Shown here in pieces: positions 7,973 through 17,501 of a stretch of 64,000 bases of DNA (the stretch's first letter is position 1; every line of letters starts with the position of its first letter). The stretch spans positions 744,001-808,000 of the forward strand of contig NZ_JAEUAV010000001.1 in NCBI RefSeq assembly GCF_019511605.1, in the 5' to 3' direction. Under the pieces are notes generated by a model. The model was given only the letters and a program-made list of their open reading frames with translations. It was not told the DNA's origin and searched no databases. Made by a program: the position numbers and the translations under genes. Source of the stretch: Paraburkholderia phenoliruptrix (GTDB lineage: Bacteria > Pseudomonadota > Gammaproteobacteria > Burkholderiales > Burkholderiaceae).

Positions 7973-10072
7973 TCAGTTCGGCACGTTCACTGCCCCGTTT
8001 GCGACCGTGATCGCATTGCCGCCAGGGCTCGTCGCAATGGCCGGCAGGTTCGCGGTGGTCAACGCCGGCGCGGCGCCGGGCGTACCGCCGCGCGGCACCG
8101 TATGAACGACCTGCGAAGGCGGCAGCGGCGCGCCGTTCTTCAGGTGGCTCCACATCAGGTTGAGCGCCTGAATGTTGTAGTAATGCAGCGGCACGAAGCG
8201 CGTGTCGAAGCCCGCCACGCCAAGAAACGCGTCGAAGTGCTGACCATTGGTGATTTCGTAGAACGACAGTCTGCTCGCCCCGCCCTCAACCAGTTGATTC
8301 GTCGCCACGTACGGCCGCGAAGCATGGTTGATCGGCACAAGAGCGTCCGCGCGGCCTTGCACGATGATGGTCGGCTTGCCATGCAGATTCGCGTTCACCT
8401 TGATCGCTTCCACGTTCGTGGTGAGCGTGCCGTTGGTCCACAGCGTGCGCAGACAGGCCGCGCCCACGTAACTTGCATCGACCGTGGCGAGACGGTGATC
8501 GAACGCGCCCACCGTGCCCGCGTTGTAGACCAGGTTGATACCGTTGGTAGGCGGCACACCGTTGCCGTTGCCGAACACGGTGAGCAACGGCGAAACAGCG
8601 GGTGTCACGCCGGCCGCGCCGGTCGAACTGGTCGTGCCGAAGCTGAAGTTGCACAGGTTGTCGGTCACGCTCGCTTTGGCATAGGCGTTCGCGTAAGTCA
8701 CCGCGACGGCCGGCACCGCTTGCGAGTCCCACATAGGCGCATGCAGCAGATCTGAATCGGGCTGATAGCCGTTCTGATGCAGCAGTGCAAGCGCATTGGT
8801 CGCCTGGGTTGCCGTGTCGCCGCCCGCAATCACGCCGTTGGCCGCGAGCGTCGTGCAACGCGCGGTGCGAATCGCGGTCGTGGTGGCAAGCGGCAGGGTC
8901 GTCAGATACGGCGACCCCGTCGCGGCGGGCGCAAGTGCCGCGCATGGTTCCAGCAGGTTGGCGAGCGTCATGTAGTCGGCAAGCGGCTTGCCGAATGCGC
9001 CGACGGGCACGCCGCCCTGCAGGACCGACACTTGTGAAGGCACACGCACGTTGATTTGCGGCTCACCCACCACGACTGCGTTGATGAGGCCTGTCGTGTC
9101 CTGTTCCGCCGCGGCGAGCGCAGCGCCGCCGCCGTTGCTGACCGATGCCGCGATGGTCAGAATGCTGCCGGGTTTATAGCGCACAGTGCGGGTCGTACCG
9201 TTCAACGTGCCATATGAATCGTTGAGCGCCCAATAGGCGAACTGGATCGCCTGCAAGGTGTTCTTGCCCCAGTCCTGTTCGGGGTTCTGTTGCGAGTGCG
9301 CGTGCTTGAACGCGTAGCGGTTCGGGAACTGGCTGTTGAAGGTGGCGAGATCGGTGTTGCCGAGGTTCGCCGTGAAGAGACTCGCCTTGCCCGCGGCGCC
9401 CGCGTCCTGCAAGGTGCCGTCGATCAGCGTGACGCGATTCGTCGACAGTTCATGCGCGCCGTTGCCCGATCCCTTGTCGGTGTACGCGACCGCGCAGCCG
9501 CGCTTGAGGCCCCACTCGCCCGCGGCGGAAATCGCGCCGTACACGCCGCGCGAACCCGATGAGGTTGCGGTGACAATGCACGGTTGATCCGCATTGAAGC
9601 TCGCCGGAATCTGCACGAGCACGCTGACATTCTGCTTACCGCTGCCGTTATCCGCGAAAGCCAGGTACTCCTTGCCGGCAATCTTGCCTTCGCCCAATGT
9701 GTCGTTGCCGTTCAGGTCGACATTGGGGCCCCAGAAGCGCCCGTAGCCGCCGTTGCTCGTCATGTCGACGAGCGCGCGATAGTTCGACCAGATCGCGAGG
9801 CGCCGCAGTTCGGCGGCCGTGGGTTGCGCGGGGTTCGCAATGGCCGGCGCAGTGGCCGCTGCGAGTCCGGTTTTACCGAGTCCGGCCGTCAGCAGGTCGT
9901 CATTATTGCCGTCATACGACTGCGTTCTGACCGTGCCGACGATGAAGTCCGGCAACGTGTTCGCTTGTGGCGGCGGTGGACCGTCGTCGTGACCCCCGTG
10001 GCATGCGCTCACACCGAGCGCGACGACGATTGCAATCGACAGCGCGGACCTGCTTCGAAGGGCTGATGTCAT
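7973..10072 (-). CDS. Extracellular D-(-)-3-hydroxybutyrate oligomer hydrolase
   Basis: A 699-residue secreted hydrolase that splits dimers and oligomers of 3-hydroxybutyrate, the products of polyhydroxybutyrate depolymerisation. The N-terminus is a signal peptide ending in a lipobox-like LGVSAC, suggesting a lipoprotein. Family features include SSGSRGVYGA, SVSNGGGAA with the likely nucleophile serine, GRADALVPINHASRPY, and a His in TNGQHFDAF near the C-terminus. The length fits this family. The start at 10072 has GGAGA upstream. It is divergent from the aldehyde oxidoreductase cluster with 154 bp between the starts. Other extracellular esterase activities cannot be excluded. Confidence 0.88.
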   Translation of the reverse strand: MTSALRSRSALSIAIVVALGVSACHGGHDDGPPPPQANTLPDFIVGTVRTQSYDGNNDDLLTAGLGKTGLAAATAPAIANPAQPTAAELRRLAIWSNYRALVDMTSNGGYGRFWGPNVDLNGNDTLGEGKIAGKEYLAFADNGSGKQNVSVLVQIPASFNADQPCIVTATSSGSRGVYGAISAAGEWGLKRGCAVAYTDKGSGNGAHELSTNRVTLIDGTLQDAGAAGKASLFTANLGNTDLATFNSQFPNRYAFKHAHSQQNPEQDWGKNTLQAIQFAYWALNDSYGTLNGTTRTVRYKPGSILTIAASVSNGGGAALAAAEQDTTGLINAVVVGEPQINVRVPSQVSVLQGGVPVGAFGKPLADYMTLANLLEPCAALAPAATGSPYLTTLPLATTTAIRTARCTTLAANGVIAGGDTATQATNALALLHQNGYQPDSDLLHAPMWDSQAVPAVAVTYANAYAKASVTDNLCNFSFGTTSSTGAAGVTPAVSPLLTVFGNGNGVPPTNGINLVYNAGTVGAFDHRLATVDASYVGAACLRTLWTNGTLTTNVEAIKVNANLHGKPTIIVQGRADALVPINHASRPYVATNQLVEGGASRLSFYEITNGQHFDAFLGVAGFDTRFVPLHYYNIQALNLMWSHLKNGAPLPPSQVVHTVPRGGTPGAAPALTTANLPAIATSPGGNAITVANGAVNVPN

Positions 10073-10226
10073 CTGTGCTTGTCTCCATTATTTGCAATAC
10101 CGTTTTGCGTGACTGTGTACACGCAGCGGCGCCGGGTTTGCTACCCTGAATTGTTCTCGCACGACACTTCGTATAGCGACGCATCGCCAGCCTGCATTGA
10201 CCTTTCAGCGGAGTCAATAGAACGTT

Positions 10227-11000
10227 ATGGCAAGAGACAACGAATGTGTAAATTCGGGCGACGAAGTCGCCTTGCATCAACCTTCGCGGCGCCGTTTTCT
10301 ACAATCGGCCGCGGCGGCGGCAACAGTCGGTGCGGCACCGCACCTTCGCGCGCAAAGCCAGGTGCCGGCCGTGCCGGCCGCTCAGGCACCCGTGGCACAG
10401 CCAGTACCGGCGAGACCCGTCGAACTCAACGTGAACGGCCGCACTTATTCCCTGCAACTCGAACCGCGTGTGACGCTGCTCGATGCGCTGCGCGAGTACG
10501 CCGGACTGATGGGCACGAAGAAAGGCTGCGACCGTGGCCAATGCGGCGCATGCACGGTAATCGCGAACGGACGCCGCATCAACTCGTGCCTGACGCTTGC
10601 TGTCATGCACGAAGGGGAGACCATCACCACTGTGGAAGGGCTCGCGAGCAACGGCGTATTGAGTCCGCTACAGCGCACGTTCATCGAGCATGACGCATTT
10701 CAATGCGGCTACTGCACACCGGGGCAGCTATGCTCGGCGACGGCATTGCTGGAGGAGTTTCGCAATGGCGCTGCGAGCGTCGTGACGGCAGATGTGCGCA
10801 GACGTCCCACCCAGCTTTCCGACGACGAGATTCGCGAACGCATGAGCGGCAACCTTTGCCGTTGCGGCGCCTATGCGAACATCGTGGCCGCGATAAGCGC
10901 CGCGCATCAGGGCCATGCCGCGAATGCGAGCGCGGCCGGCGCAGCACCTCACGTCGATCAAGGGCAACGCGATCGACCCGACAACCCCGACCAGGCGTGA
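10227..11000 (+). CDS. paoA: Periplasmic aldehyde oxidoreductase, 2Fe-2S subunit (PaoA/YagT type)
   Basis: A 257-residue small subunit of a xanthine-oxidase-family enzyme. A twin-arginine signal (SRRRFLQSAAAAA) followed by an Ala-rich segment directs export of the folded complex. The ferredoxin-like 2Fe-2S domain has GCDRGQCGACTV and a following cysteine; the second 2Fe-2S domain has QCGYCTPGQ and NLCRCGAY. These clusters pass electrons from the molybdenum subunit to the FAD subunit. In E. coli the homologous PaoABC oxidises aromatic aldehydes in the periplasm. It precedes the FAD subunit gene by 10 bp and the molybdenum subunit follows, giving the usual A-B-C order. Confidence 0.92.
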   Translation: MARDNECVNSGDEVALHQPSRRRFLQSAAAAATVGAAPHLRAQSQVPAVPAAQAPVAQPVPARPVELNVNGRTYSLQLEPRVTLLDALREYAGLMGTKKGCDRGQCGACTVIANGRRINSCLTLAVMHEGETITTVEGLASNGVLSPLQRTFIEHDAFQCGYCTPGQLCSATALLEEFRNGAASVVTADVRRRPTQLSDDEIRERMSGNLCRCGAYANIVAAISAAHQGHAANASAAGAAPHVDQGQRDRPDNPDQA

Positions 11001-11010
11001 GGCCGAGCGA

Positions 11011-12012
11011 ATGGATGCGATTTCCTACGAACGCGCCGCCGACATTGCCGGTGCAGTGCGAGCGGCACAGCAGCCGGGCACTGTCTTCATCGGCGGCGGC
11101 ACGAATCTGCTCGATCTGATGAAGGGCGGGGTCGAGCGACCCATGCGGCTCGTCGATATCACGCATATCAGCGGACTTGGCGACATCACCACGCTGCCCG
11201 GCGGCGGCATTCGCATTGGCGCGCTCGTGCGCAACAGCGACGCCGCGAATCATCCACTAGTGCGCGAACAGTATCCACTGCTGTCGCAGGCATTTCTGTC
11301 CGGCGCGTCGGCGCAACTACGCAATATGGCGACCGTCGGCGGCAATCTGCTGCAACGTACGCGCTGCGCTTACTTTTACGACACCGCGTTTTCACAGTGC
11401 AACAAGCGCCTGCCGGGCAGCGGCTGTGCGGCGCTGGAAGGCAACAACCGCATGCACGCGATTCTCGGCGCGAGTTCGCAGTGCGTGGCGGTGAACCCAT
11501 CGGACATGAGCGTCGCGCTTGCGGCACTCGACGCCGTGGTGCGCGTGAGCGGGCAGGCCGGCGAGCGAAGCATTCCGTTCGCCGAGTTTCACCGGCTGCC
11601 CGGCGACCGGCCCGAGCTGGATACCACGCTGCGCCCCGGCGAACTGATCACGTCGGTGGACCTTCCGCCGCCGCTTTTCAGCCCGCATTCGCACTATCTG
11701 AAAGTGCGTGACCGCGCCAGTTACGCATTCGCGCTGGTGTCGGTGGCCGCCGCGCTGCACATGGACGGCGAGCGCGTGCAGGCCGCGCGCATCGCTTTGG
11801 GCGGCGTCGCGCATAAACCGTGGCGAGCGAGCGCCGCCGAGCAGATGCTCAACGGCCAGCCGCTCACGCAAGCCACGCTGACCCGGGCGGCGGCAGCAGC
11901 ATTAAGCGACGCAAGACCGCTCGCCGGCAACCGCTTCAAGGTGCAGCTCGCGCAACGCGCCATTGTGCGCGCGGTGAACGAGGCCGCCGGCCGCCAGGGA
12001 GGTGTCGCATGA
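11011..12012 (+). CDS. paoB: Periplasmic aldehyde oxidoreductase, FAD-binding subunit (PaoB/YagS type)
   Basis: A 333-residue FAD subunit of the complex. FAD-binding motifs are FIGGGTNLLDLMK near residue 30 and ATVGGNLLQRTRC near 115. Between residues about 118 and 145 are four cysteines (RTRCAYF, SQCNKRLPGSGC and nearby) that bind an extra 4Fe-4S cluster in the PaoB family, a distinguishing feature from other xanthine dehydrogenase FAD subunits. The C-terminal domain is also present (LKVRDRASYAFALVS). The start at 11011 has GAGG eight bases upstream. The stop overlaps the start of the next gene (ATGA), so translation is probably coupled. Confidence 0.92.
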   Translation: MDAISYERAADIAGAVRAAQQPGTVFIGGGTNLLDLMKGGVERPMRLVDITHISGLGDITTLPGGGIRIGALVRNSDAANHPLVREQYPLLSQAFLSGASAQLRNMATVGGNLLQRTRCAYFYDTAFSQCNKRLPGSGCAALEGNNRMHAILGASSQCVAVNPSDMSVALAALDAVVRVSGQAGERSIPFAEFHRLPGDRPELDTTLRPGELITSVDLPPPLFSPHSHYLKVRDRASYAFALVSVAAALHMDGERVQAARIALGGVAHKPWRASAAEQMLNGQPLTQATLTRAAAAALSDARPLAGNRFKVQLAQRAIVRAVNEAAGRQGGVA

Positions 12013-14231
12013 ACATGATCGGTCAACCGTTCGACCGCACCGACGGTCTGCTCAAAGTGACCGGCGAAGCGCGTTATGCGGCGGAGTTTCCGGAAGCGCG
12101 TCTTGCGCATGCAGTGCTCGTCACGAGCACGATTGCGCGGGGCACGATTGCGTCGATCGACATGAGCCGCGCCCAGGCAATGCCGGGCGTATTGCTCGTC
12201 ATGACACACGAGAACGCGCCGCGTCTGCCGAACGGCGGCAAGGCGCAACTGGCGCCGCCGGCCGGGCGCCGTCTGTCGCTGCTGCAGGACAACGAGGTGC
12301 ATTACAGCAACGAGCCGGTTGCGGTGGTCGTCGCGGATACGCTCGAACATGCGACCGATGCCGCACGCCAGTTGCGCATAACCTATCGGGCGGCCGCCGC
12401 CACGCTCGACTTTGCGCAGGCGAAGGCCAACGCGCATGCCCCGGACAAACCACAAGGACGCCAGACCGATACACAGCGCGGCAGTTTCGAAGATGGCCTG
12501 CAAAGCGGCGCTGTGCATATCGACGCGACGTACACGACACCCATCGAGCATCACAACCCCATGGAGCCGCATGCGACGATGGCGCGCTGGGACGGCCCGC
12601 AGCTCACGCTCTACGATTCGACCCAAGGCGTGAGCGGCGAGGTGCAGGCAGTCGCAAAGACGCTCGGCATTTCCCCCGCGGACGTGCGCGTGATTTCGCC
12701 GTTCGTCGGCGGCGGCTTTGGTTGCAAAGGCTCGTCGTGGTCGCATGTGTCGTTATGCGCGATGGCGGCGAAACAGACCGGGCGTCCGGTGCGGCTCGTG
12801 CTCGAACGGCCGCAGATGTTCGGGCCGGTCGGCGCGCGCCCGCGCACCGAACAGCGCCTCGTGCTGGCCGCGCGGCGCGACGGCACGCTCACCGCCATGC
12901 GCCACGACAGCGTCTCGAACACGTCGATGATCGAAGACTGGACCGAGACCTGCTGCATGGTCACGCGCATGCTCTACGCGGTGCCGAACCAGCAGACCAC
13001 GCACCGGCTCGTGCCGCTCAACGTGGGCACGCCGACCTTCATGCGCGCGCCGGGCGAAACCACCGGCTCGTTCGCGCTCGAGTCGGCGATGGACGAACTC
13101 GCGGTGGCGCTCAGGATGGACCCGCTCGCCTTGCGCCTGAAAAACTATGCGGAGGTCGATCCGCAGGAAAACAAGCCGTGGTCGGGCAAGTCGCTGCGCG
13201 AGTGCTATCAGGCCGGCGCCGAAAAATTCGGCTGGTCGCGGCGCAATCCCGCACCGCGCTCCATGCGTGACGGCAACACGTTGATCGGCATGGGCATGGC
13301 GACCGCCACTTATCCGGCCAATCGCAGCGAGGCCGGCGCGACGGCGCGAATTCTGCCCGACGGCACCGCAATGGTGGCCTCAGGCACCCAGGACATCGGC
13401 ACCGGCACGTACACGGTGATGACCCAAGTGGCCGCAGACGCGCTCGGCTTCGCGCCGGAAAACATTCGCTTTGCGCTTGGCGACTCGTCGCTGCCGAAGG
13501 CGCCGGTGTCGGGCGGCTCGCAGTCCGCGGCGAGCGTGGCGCCGGCCGTGCGCGAGGCGGCGAACGCGGCACGTACGCAACTGATTGCGCTGGCGCTGGC
13601 CGACCCGGCCTCGCCGGTACACGGCCTGGCGCTCGACGACATCACCGTGGAGAACGGCTGGGTGACGAGCCGCTCACAACCGGCGCGGCGCGATCCGGCT
13701 GCGGCGATCATTGCGCGCTCGGGCGGCAAGCCCATCGAGGCCACGTCCACCGTGAAGCCCGGCGACGAGAAGCAGAAGTACTCGTTTCACTCGTTCGGCG
13801 CGGTGTTCGTCGAAGTACGCGTGGACGCGGACCTCGGCACGATCCGAGTGCCGCGCGTGGTCGGGGTATATGACGTGGGCCGCGTGCTCAACGCAAAGAC
13901 CGCACGCAGCCAGATGCTCGGCGGCATTGTGTGGGGCGTGGGCGCGGCGTTGCAGGAAGAGTCGTGGCTGGATACGCGCTATGGGCGCTTTACCAATGCG
14001 AACCTCGCGGAATACCACGTGCCGGTGAATGCGGACATCGGTTCGCTCGACATTACGTTTCTCGACCGGCCTGATCCGCATATCAATTCGCTCGGTGTGC
14101 GCGGCATCGGCGAGATCGGCATTACCGGCGTATGCGCGGCGCTGGCCAATGCGGTGTATCACGCAACCGGCGTGCGCGTGCGGGATCTGCCGGTCACGCT
14201 CGACAAGATCATGCAGACGGCGCGGGTCTGA
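12009..14231 (+). CDS. paoC: Periplasmic aldehyde oxidoreductase, molybdenum-binding subunit (PaoC/YagR type)
   Basis: A 740-residue catalytic subunit carrying the molybdopterin cytosine dinucleotide cofactor. Motifs: FDRTDGLLKVTGEARYAAEF at the N-terminus, PFVGGGFGCKGS, RAPGETTGSFALESAMDE, GTQDIGTGTYT, and the C-terminal RGIGEIGITG with the catalytic glutamate in the family position. Length fits E. coli PaoC (about 730). There is no signal of its own, so it is expected to be exported with the Tat-bearing small subunit. It overlaps the FAD subunit gene by four bases. A MocA-type cofactor gene follows 87 bp downstream. Confidence 0.93.
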   Translation: MNMIGQPFDRTDGLLKVTGEARYAAEFPEARLAHAVLVTSTIARGTIASIDMSRAQAMPGVLLVMTHENAPRLPNGGKAQLAPPAGRRLSLLQDNEVHYSNEPVAVVVADTLEHATDAARQLRITYRAAAATLDFAQAKANAHAPDKPQGRQTDTQRGSFEDGLQSGAVHIDATYTTPIEHHNPMEPHATMARWDGPQLTLYDSTQGVSGEVQAVAKTLGISPADVRVISPFVGGGFGCKGSSWSHVSLCAMAAKQTGRPVRLVLERPQMFGPVGARPRTEQRLVLAARRDGTLTAMRHDSVSNTSMIEDWTETCCMVTRMLYAVPNQQTTHRLVPLNVGTPTFMRAPGETTGSFALESAMDELAVALRMDPLALRLKNYAEVDPQENKPWSGKSLRECYQAGAEKFGWSRRNPAPRSMRDGNTLIGMGMATATYPANRSEAGATARILPDGTAMVASGTQDIGTGTYTVMTQVAADALGFAPENIRFALGDSSLPKAPVSGGSQSAASVAPAVREAANAARTQLIALALADPASPVHGLALDDITVENGWVTSRSQPARRDPAAAIIARSGGKPIEATSTVKPGDEKQKYSFHSFGAVFVEVRVDADLGTIRVPRVVGVYDVGRVLNAKTARSQMLGGIVWGVGAALQEESWLDTRYGRFTNANLAEYHVPVNADIGSLDITFLDRPDPHINSLGVRGIGEIGITGVCAALANAVYHATGVRVRDLPVTLDKIMQTARV

Positions 14232-14318
14232 ACGACGCGGATCTGAACGACGCGGGCCGCTTGCCTCGCCGTGCGTTGCGCCGCACAATCGGAAGCATTT
14301 CATTGACCGGTGCTTCCC

Positions 14319-14906
14319 ATGGCTTATGCGTCGCTGGCCACTGGCCTGTTGCTTGCCGCCGGCGTCGGCTCGCGCTTCGATCCGCACGGCGTGCAGAACA
14401 AGCTGCTCGCGCGTCTGCACGACGGCACGCCCGTGGCTGCGGAAGCCGCCCGGCGGCTGTTGCTGGCCGTGCCCAAAGTGCTGGCGGTGGTGCGGCCGGG
14501 CGCGGAAGCGCTTGCGCGTGTTCTGAACGATGCGGGCTGCGACGTAGCGTTCGCGCCCGCCGCCCAACGCGGCATGGGAGCAAGTCTCGCCGCCGGCGTG
14601 CAGGCGAGCGAGGACGCCGAAGGCTGGATCGTCGCGCTCGCGGACATGCCGCGCATTGAGCCTTCGACTATCGAAGCGCTCGCGCGTGCGCTCGACGGCG
14701 GCGCCGGCCTCGTCGCGCCGTTTTATGCGGGGCAGCGTGGGCATCCGGTGGGATTCGGCGCGGTGCACCGCGATGCATTGCTCTCGCTCGACGGCGACAG
14801 CGGCGCGCGTTCGCTGCTCGCTTCCGAACGGCTGACGCGGCTCGATGTGGACGATCCAGGCATTCTGCGCGATGTGGACACGCCGGAGGATTTACGGGGG
14901 ATCTGA
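14319..14906 (+). CDS. MocA-type molybdenum cofactor cytidylyltransferase (MobA-like NTP transferase)
   Basis: A 195-residue nucleotidyltransferase with a MobA-like Rossmann fold. The nucleotide-binding loop is LLLAAGVGSRFDP, a shortened LAAGxSxR motif, followed by NKLLARL, the magnesium-site motif ALADMPRI, and GHPVGFG. MocA enzymes attach CMP to molybdopterin, making the cofactor form needed by aldehyde oxidoreductases such as the one encoded just upstream. That adjacency is the main support for MocA over MobA. An in-frame GTG at 14310 is an alternative start. No XdhC/PaoD-type chaperone gene follows, unlike in E. coli. Confidence 0.85.
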   Translation: MAYASLATGLLLAAGVGSRFDPHGVQNKLLARLHDGTPVAAEAARRLLLAVPKVLAVVRPGAEALARVLNDAGCDVAFAPAAQRGMGASLAAGVQASEDAEGWIVALADMPRIEPSTIEALARALDGGAGLVAPFYAGQRGHPVGFGAVHRDALLSLDGDSGARSLLASERLTRLDVDDPGILRDVDTPEDLRGI

Positions 14907-15140
14907 GCGCGGCGGCCAGTGCGATGTTGGCTTCGTTCCAAAATCAGCCCCACGGCCTCTTGGGCACACGGCTTGCGCAAGACCCGGCACTTACAGCGAT
15001 CACCGCCAGAACTGCACGCGGATTGCGAATCAACCGCGCAACTCGGTCCAATTCCGCCTAAGCTGATGTGACGCCGCCATTATCACGCCCCATTCCGCCA
15101 ACCTTCACGCGGCGCATGCGTTCGAACGCACCGACTGCCC

Positions 15141-15845
15141 ATGAGCGAAACCAGCCCGCGCCTTTTCATCGTGTCACCGCATTTCGACGACGCCGTCTTC
15201 AGTTGCGGCGCACTGCTTGCCGCCCATCCGGACGCCGCGGTCTGCACCGTGTTCGCCGCGCCTCCAGAACATACGATGCACACCGAGTGGGACGAAAAGT
15301 CGGGCTTCGGCAACGCGCACGAAGCGATCCACGAGCGCACGTTCGAAGACGACCGCGCGCTCGAAGTGCTGGACGCGATCCCGCTGCGCATGCCCTTTCG
15401 CGAAAGCCAGTACGCCGATTCACCATCGATCAGCAAAATGGCGGCGGAACTGGAGGAAACCATTTATCGAACCACGGCCAACACGTTGCTGATGCCGCTC
15501 GGCCTGCACCACGACGACCATGTGCGTGTGTTCGAAGCCTGCTGCGAGGTTCTGCCGCGCCTGTCGCATCTCGCGTGGTTCGGCTACGAAGAAGCGATTC
15601 ATCGCTGTACGCCGGGCGTCGTGCAGGCGCGCCTCGCGGATCTCGCACAGCGCGGCATCGTCGCGACGCCTGCCAATCCGAGCGCGGGCCACACGATCGA
15701 CGTGCAGCGCCGCGCAGAACTGAAGCGCGAGGCCGTGCATGCGTACCGGAGCCAGTTGCGCGCGTTCGGCCCGGGCAATTACGACGACGTGTTCGCAGCC
15801 GAGCGCTACTGGCAACTCAGCGTGGGCCGTCGTGTGAAAAAATGA
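15141..15845 (+). CDS. PIG-L/LmbE family deacetylase
   Basis: A 234-residue protein of the PIG-L (LmbE-like) zinc hydrolase family, which deacetylates N-acetylglucosamine-containing molecules. The metal-binding motif HFDDAVFSCG is at residues 14-23 and a second metal motif LHHDDHV lies near residue 131. The predicted reaction is removal of an N-acetyl group from a sugar conjugate; the actual substrate is unknown, since no glycosyltransferase or small-thiol pathway gene adjoins it. It stands alone between the MocA-like gene and a very small gene. Confidence 0.85.
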   Translation: MSETSPRLFIVSPHFDDAVFSCGALLAAHPDAAVCTVFAAPPEHTMHTEWDEKSGFGNAHEAIHERTFEDDRALEVLDAIPLRMPFRESQYADSPSISKMAAELEETIYRTTANTLLMPLGLHHDDHVRVFEACCEVLPRLSHLAWFGYEEAIHRCTPGVVQARLADLAQRGIVATPANPSAGHTIDVQRRAELKREAVHAYRSQLRAFGPGNYDDVFAAERYWQLSVGRRVKK

Positions 15846-16017
15846 GCGGCATGGCAGCAGTGCAAGATGACGGGAGATGAGCGGACAGAAACGCGCCAAC
15901 GGAATGGCGTGGCGCAAAGTTCGACTCGCGCCGGAAACCCCGGGAGAATGAAAAACCGCCTACGCTTGAAGAGAACGGCACGCGCCGCCACGCACAGTTT
16001 CCAATACAGGTGATTCA

Positions 16018-16170
16018 ATGAGCTTCGACATGCATACGAGCCCGATTCCCGACCCGAACGCCGACCCCACGCGCGATCCGGAAGGCGATCCGCTGACGCC
16101 GCCGTCGCCCGGCCATCACACCGAGGAGCCGCAGCGCCCCGAAGGGCCGCCGGACAAAGATCCGGTATGA
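16018..16170 (+). CDS. 50-residue disordered Pro/Asp-rich protein
   Basis: A short reading frame beginning MSFDMHTSPIPDPN with CAGGTGA upstream of its ATG. The product is almost entirely Pro, Asp, Glu, Gly and His (PDPNADPTRDPEGDP, PEGPPDKDPV) and should be disordered and acidic. I know no function. A second small protein of the same character is encoded at 63320-63583, which makes it less likely to be a chance frame. Composition is unlike a random high-GC frame because acidic residues dominate. Confidence 0.55.
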   Translation: MSFDMHTSPIPDPNADPTRDPEGDPLTPPSPGHHTEEPQRPEGPPDKDPV

Positions 16171-16411
16171 ACGGCCTCACGCACGACGCCGCTACGTCAA
16201 CCGTTGCAAGCGAAGCGGCAGCGGCGCGCTAGCAGGCAATCGCAACGTCAGCCGCATTAGTGCATCAGCTACTAGCCGCGCCGGACACATCGGCCGCGCA
16301 ACGTACATCGAGTGTGTGCAAGGTCGCGCCGGTGCGAACCGAGCCGGCGCGCTCGCGGGTGCAATGGTTAGCGTTCGCCGGCCGCATCAAGCGCACGGCC
16401 AGCGCCCGCAA

Positions 16412-17479
16412 TCAGCTCGTGAGTTCGGTAAAGCCCTGCAACAGACGCTCGATGTCGGCGGCGTGGATGTTGCCCATCGTCGAGATACGGAACAGTTGCG
16501 CCGAAAGTCCGCCCTGCCCCGCGTAGATCACGAAGCCGCGCGCCTTCAGTGCATCGTGCAATTGCGGGTAGCTGACGCCGTTCGGCAGCCGATACGCGCG
16601 CAGCACGACCGACGACTCCTGCGGCGCCAGCACACTTTCAATGCCGCGCTCGGCCAACCCCGCGCGCACCTGTTCGGCGAGCACGGCATAGCGGGCGTGG
16701 CGCGCGCGCCAGCCGCCTTCATCGGCGATTTCGCGCAGTGCCTCGACGAGCGCGTAGTACGCGTGCACCGACGGCGTGAACGGCGTATTGCGCTGGTCCT
16801 GCAGACGCGCGAGCCTGCCCAGGTCCAGGTAGTAAGTGCGGCTCGCCGCCTGCGCGAGTGCCGCGCGGCGCACCAGCACGAACGATGCACCAGGCACGCC
16901 GTGCAGACACTTGTTGGCGGTCGCGGCCACGGCGTCGAGACTCGTGTCGGCGAAGTCGATTGCTTCGGCGCCGAAGCTGCTCACCCCGTCCACCAGCAGG
17001 CGCAGGCCGCGCGCGCGGCACAACGCACCGAGCGCTGCAACGTCGTTCAGACGCCCCGTGGTCGTTTCGTGATGAATCACCGCGACGTGCGTGAACGCCT
17101 TGTCCGCGTTGAGGCGTTCAGCAATCTTCGCGAGATCCGGCGCCTGCATCCACTCATGCTTGAGCACTTCGTGCGCAATGCCGTATTGCGCGGCGATCTG
17201 CGCAATGCGCTCGCCGTACACGCCGTTTTCGACCACCAGCAATTTGCCGTTTTGCGGCACCAGCGCGGCCGTCATGCTTTCGACGGCGGCCGTGCCCGAG
17301 CCTGTCATCAGCACGGCCTGCCACTCGCTGGCGTCGAGGCCGTACAGATCGACGAGACGCGTGCGCGCCTCTTCCTGCAAATCGAAGAACTCGCTTTCGC
17401 GGTGGCACAGGTCCGTCTGCAACAGGCTATTGCGGACGCGTTCGGTGAGCGTCACCGGGCCGGGATTGAGCAGCAGCAT
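16412..17479 (-). CDS. phnW: 2-aminoethylphosphonate:pyruvate transaminase
   Basis: A 355-residue PLP-dependent class V aminotransferase. Signature segments are LLLNPGPVTLTERVR at the N-terminus, CHRESEF, TGSGTAAVESM, HHETTTGRLN, LVDGVSSFGAE and ATANKCLHGVPG with the PLP-binding lysine. The enzyme interconverts phosphonoacetaldehyde and 2-aminoethylphosphonate (AEP). Because PEP mutase and phosphonopyruvate decarboxylase genes lie directly upstream, it probably acts here in the biosynthetic direction, making AEP. The start at 17479 has AAAGGA eight bases upstream, and 22 bp separate it from the decarboxylase gene. It is the last gene of the operon. Confidence 0.93.
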   Translation of the reverse strand: MLLLNPGPVTLTERVRNSLLQTDLCHRESEFFDLQEEARTRLVDLYGLDASEWQAVLMTGSGTAAVESMTAALVPQNGKLLVVENGVYGERIAQIAAQYGIAHEVLKHEWMQAPDLAKIAERLNADKAFTHVAVIHHETTTGRLNDVAALGALCRARGLRLLVDGVSSFGAEAIDFADTSLDAVAATANKCLHGVPGASFVLVRRAALAQAASRTYYLDLGRLARLQDQRNTPFTPSVHAYYALVEALREIADEGGWRARHARYAVLAEQVRAGLAERGIESVLAPQESSVVLRAYRLPNGVSYPQLHDALKARGFVIYAGQGGLSAQLFRISTMGNIHAADIERLLQGFTELTS

Positions 17480-17501
17480 CAGGCGCTTCCTTTGTGTGAC
17501 T

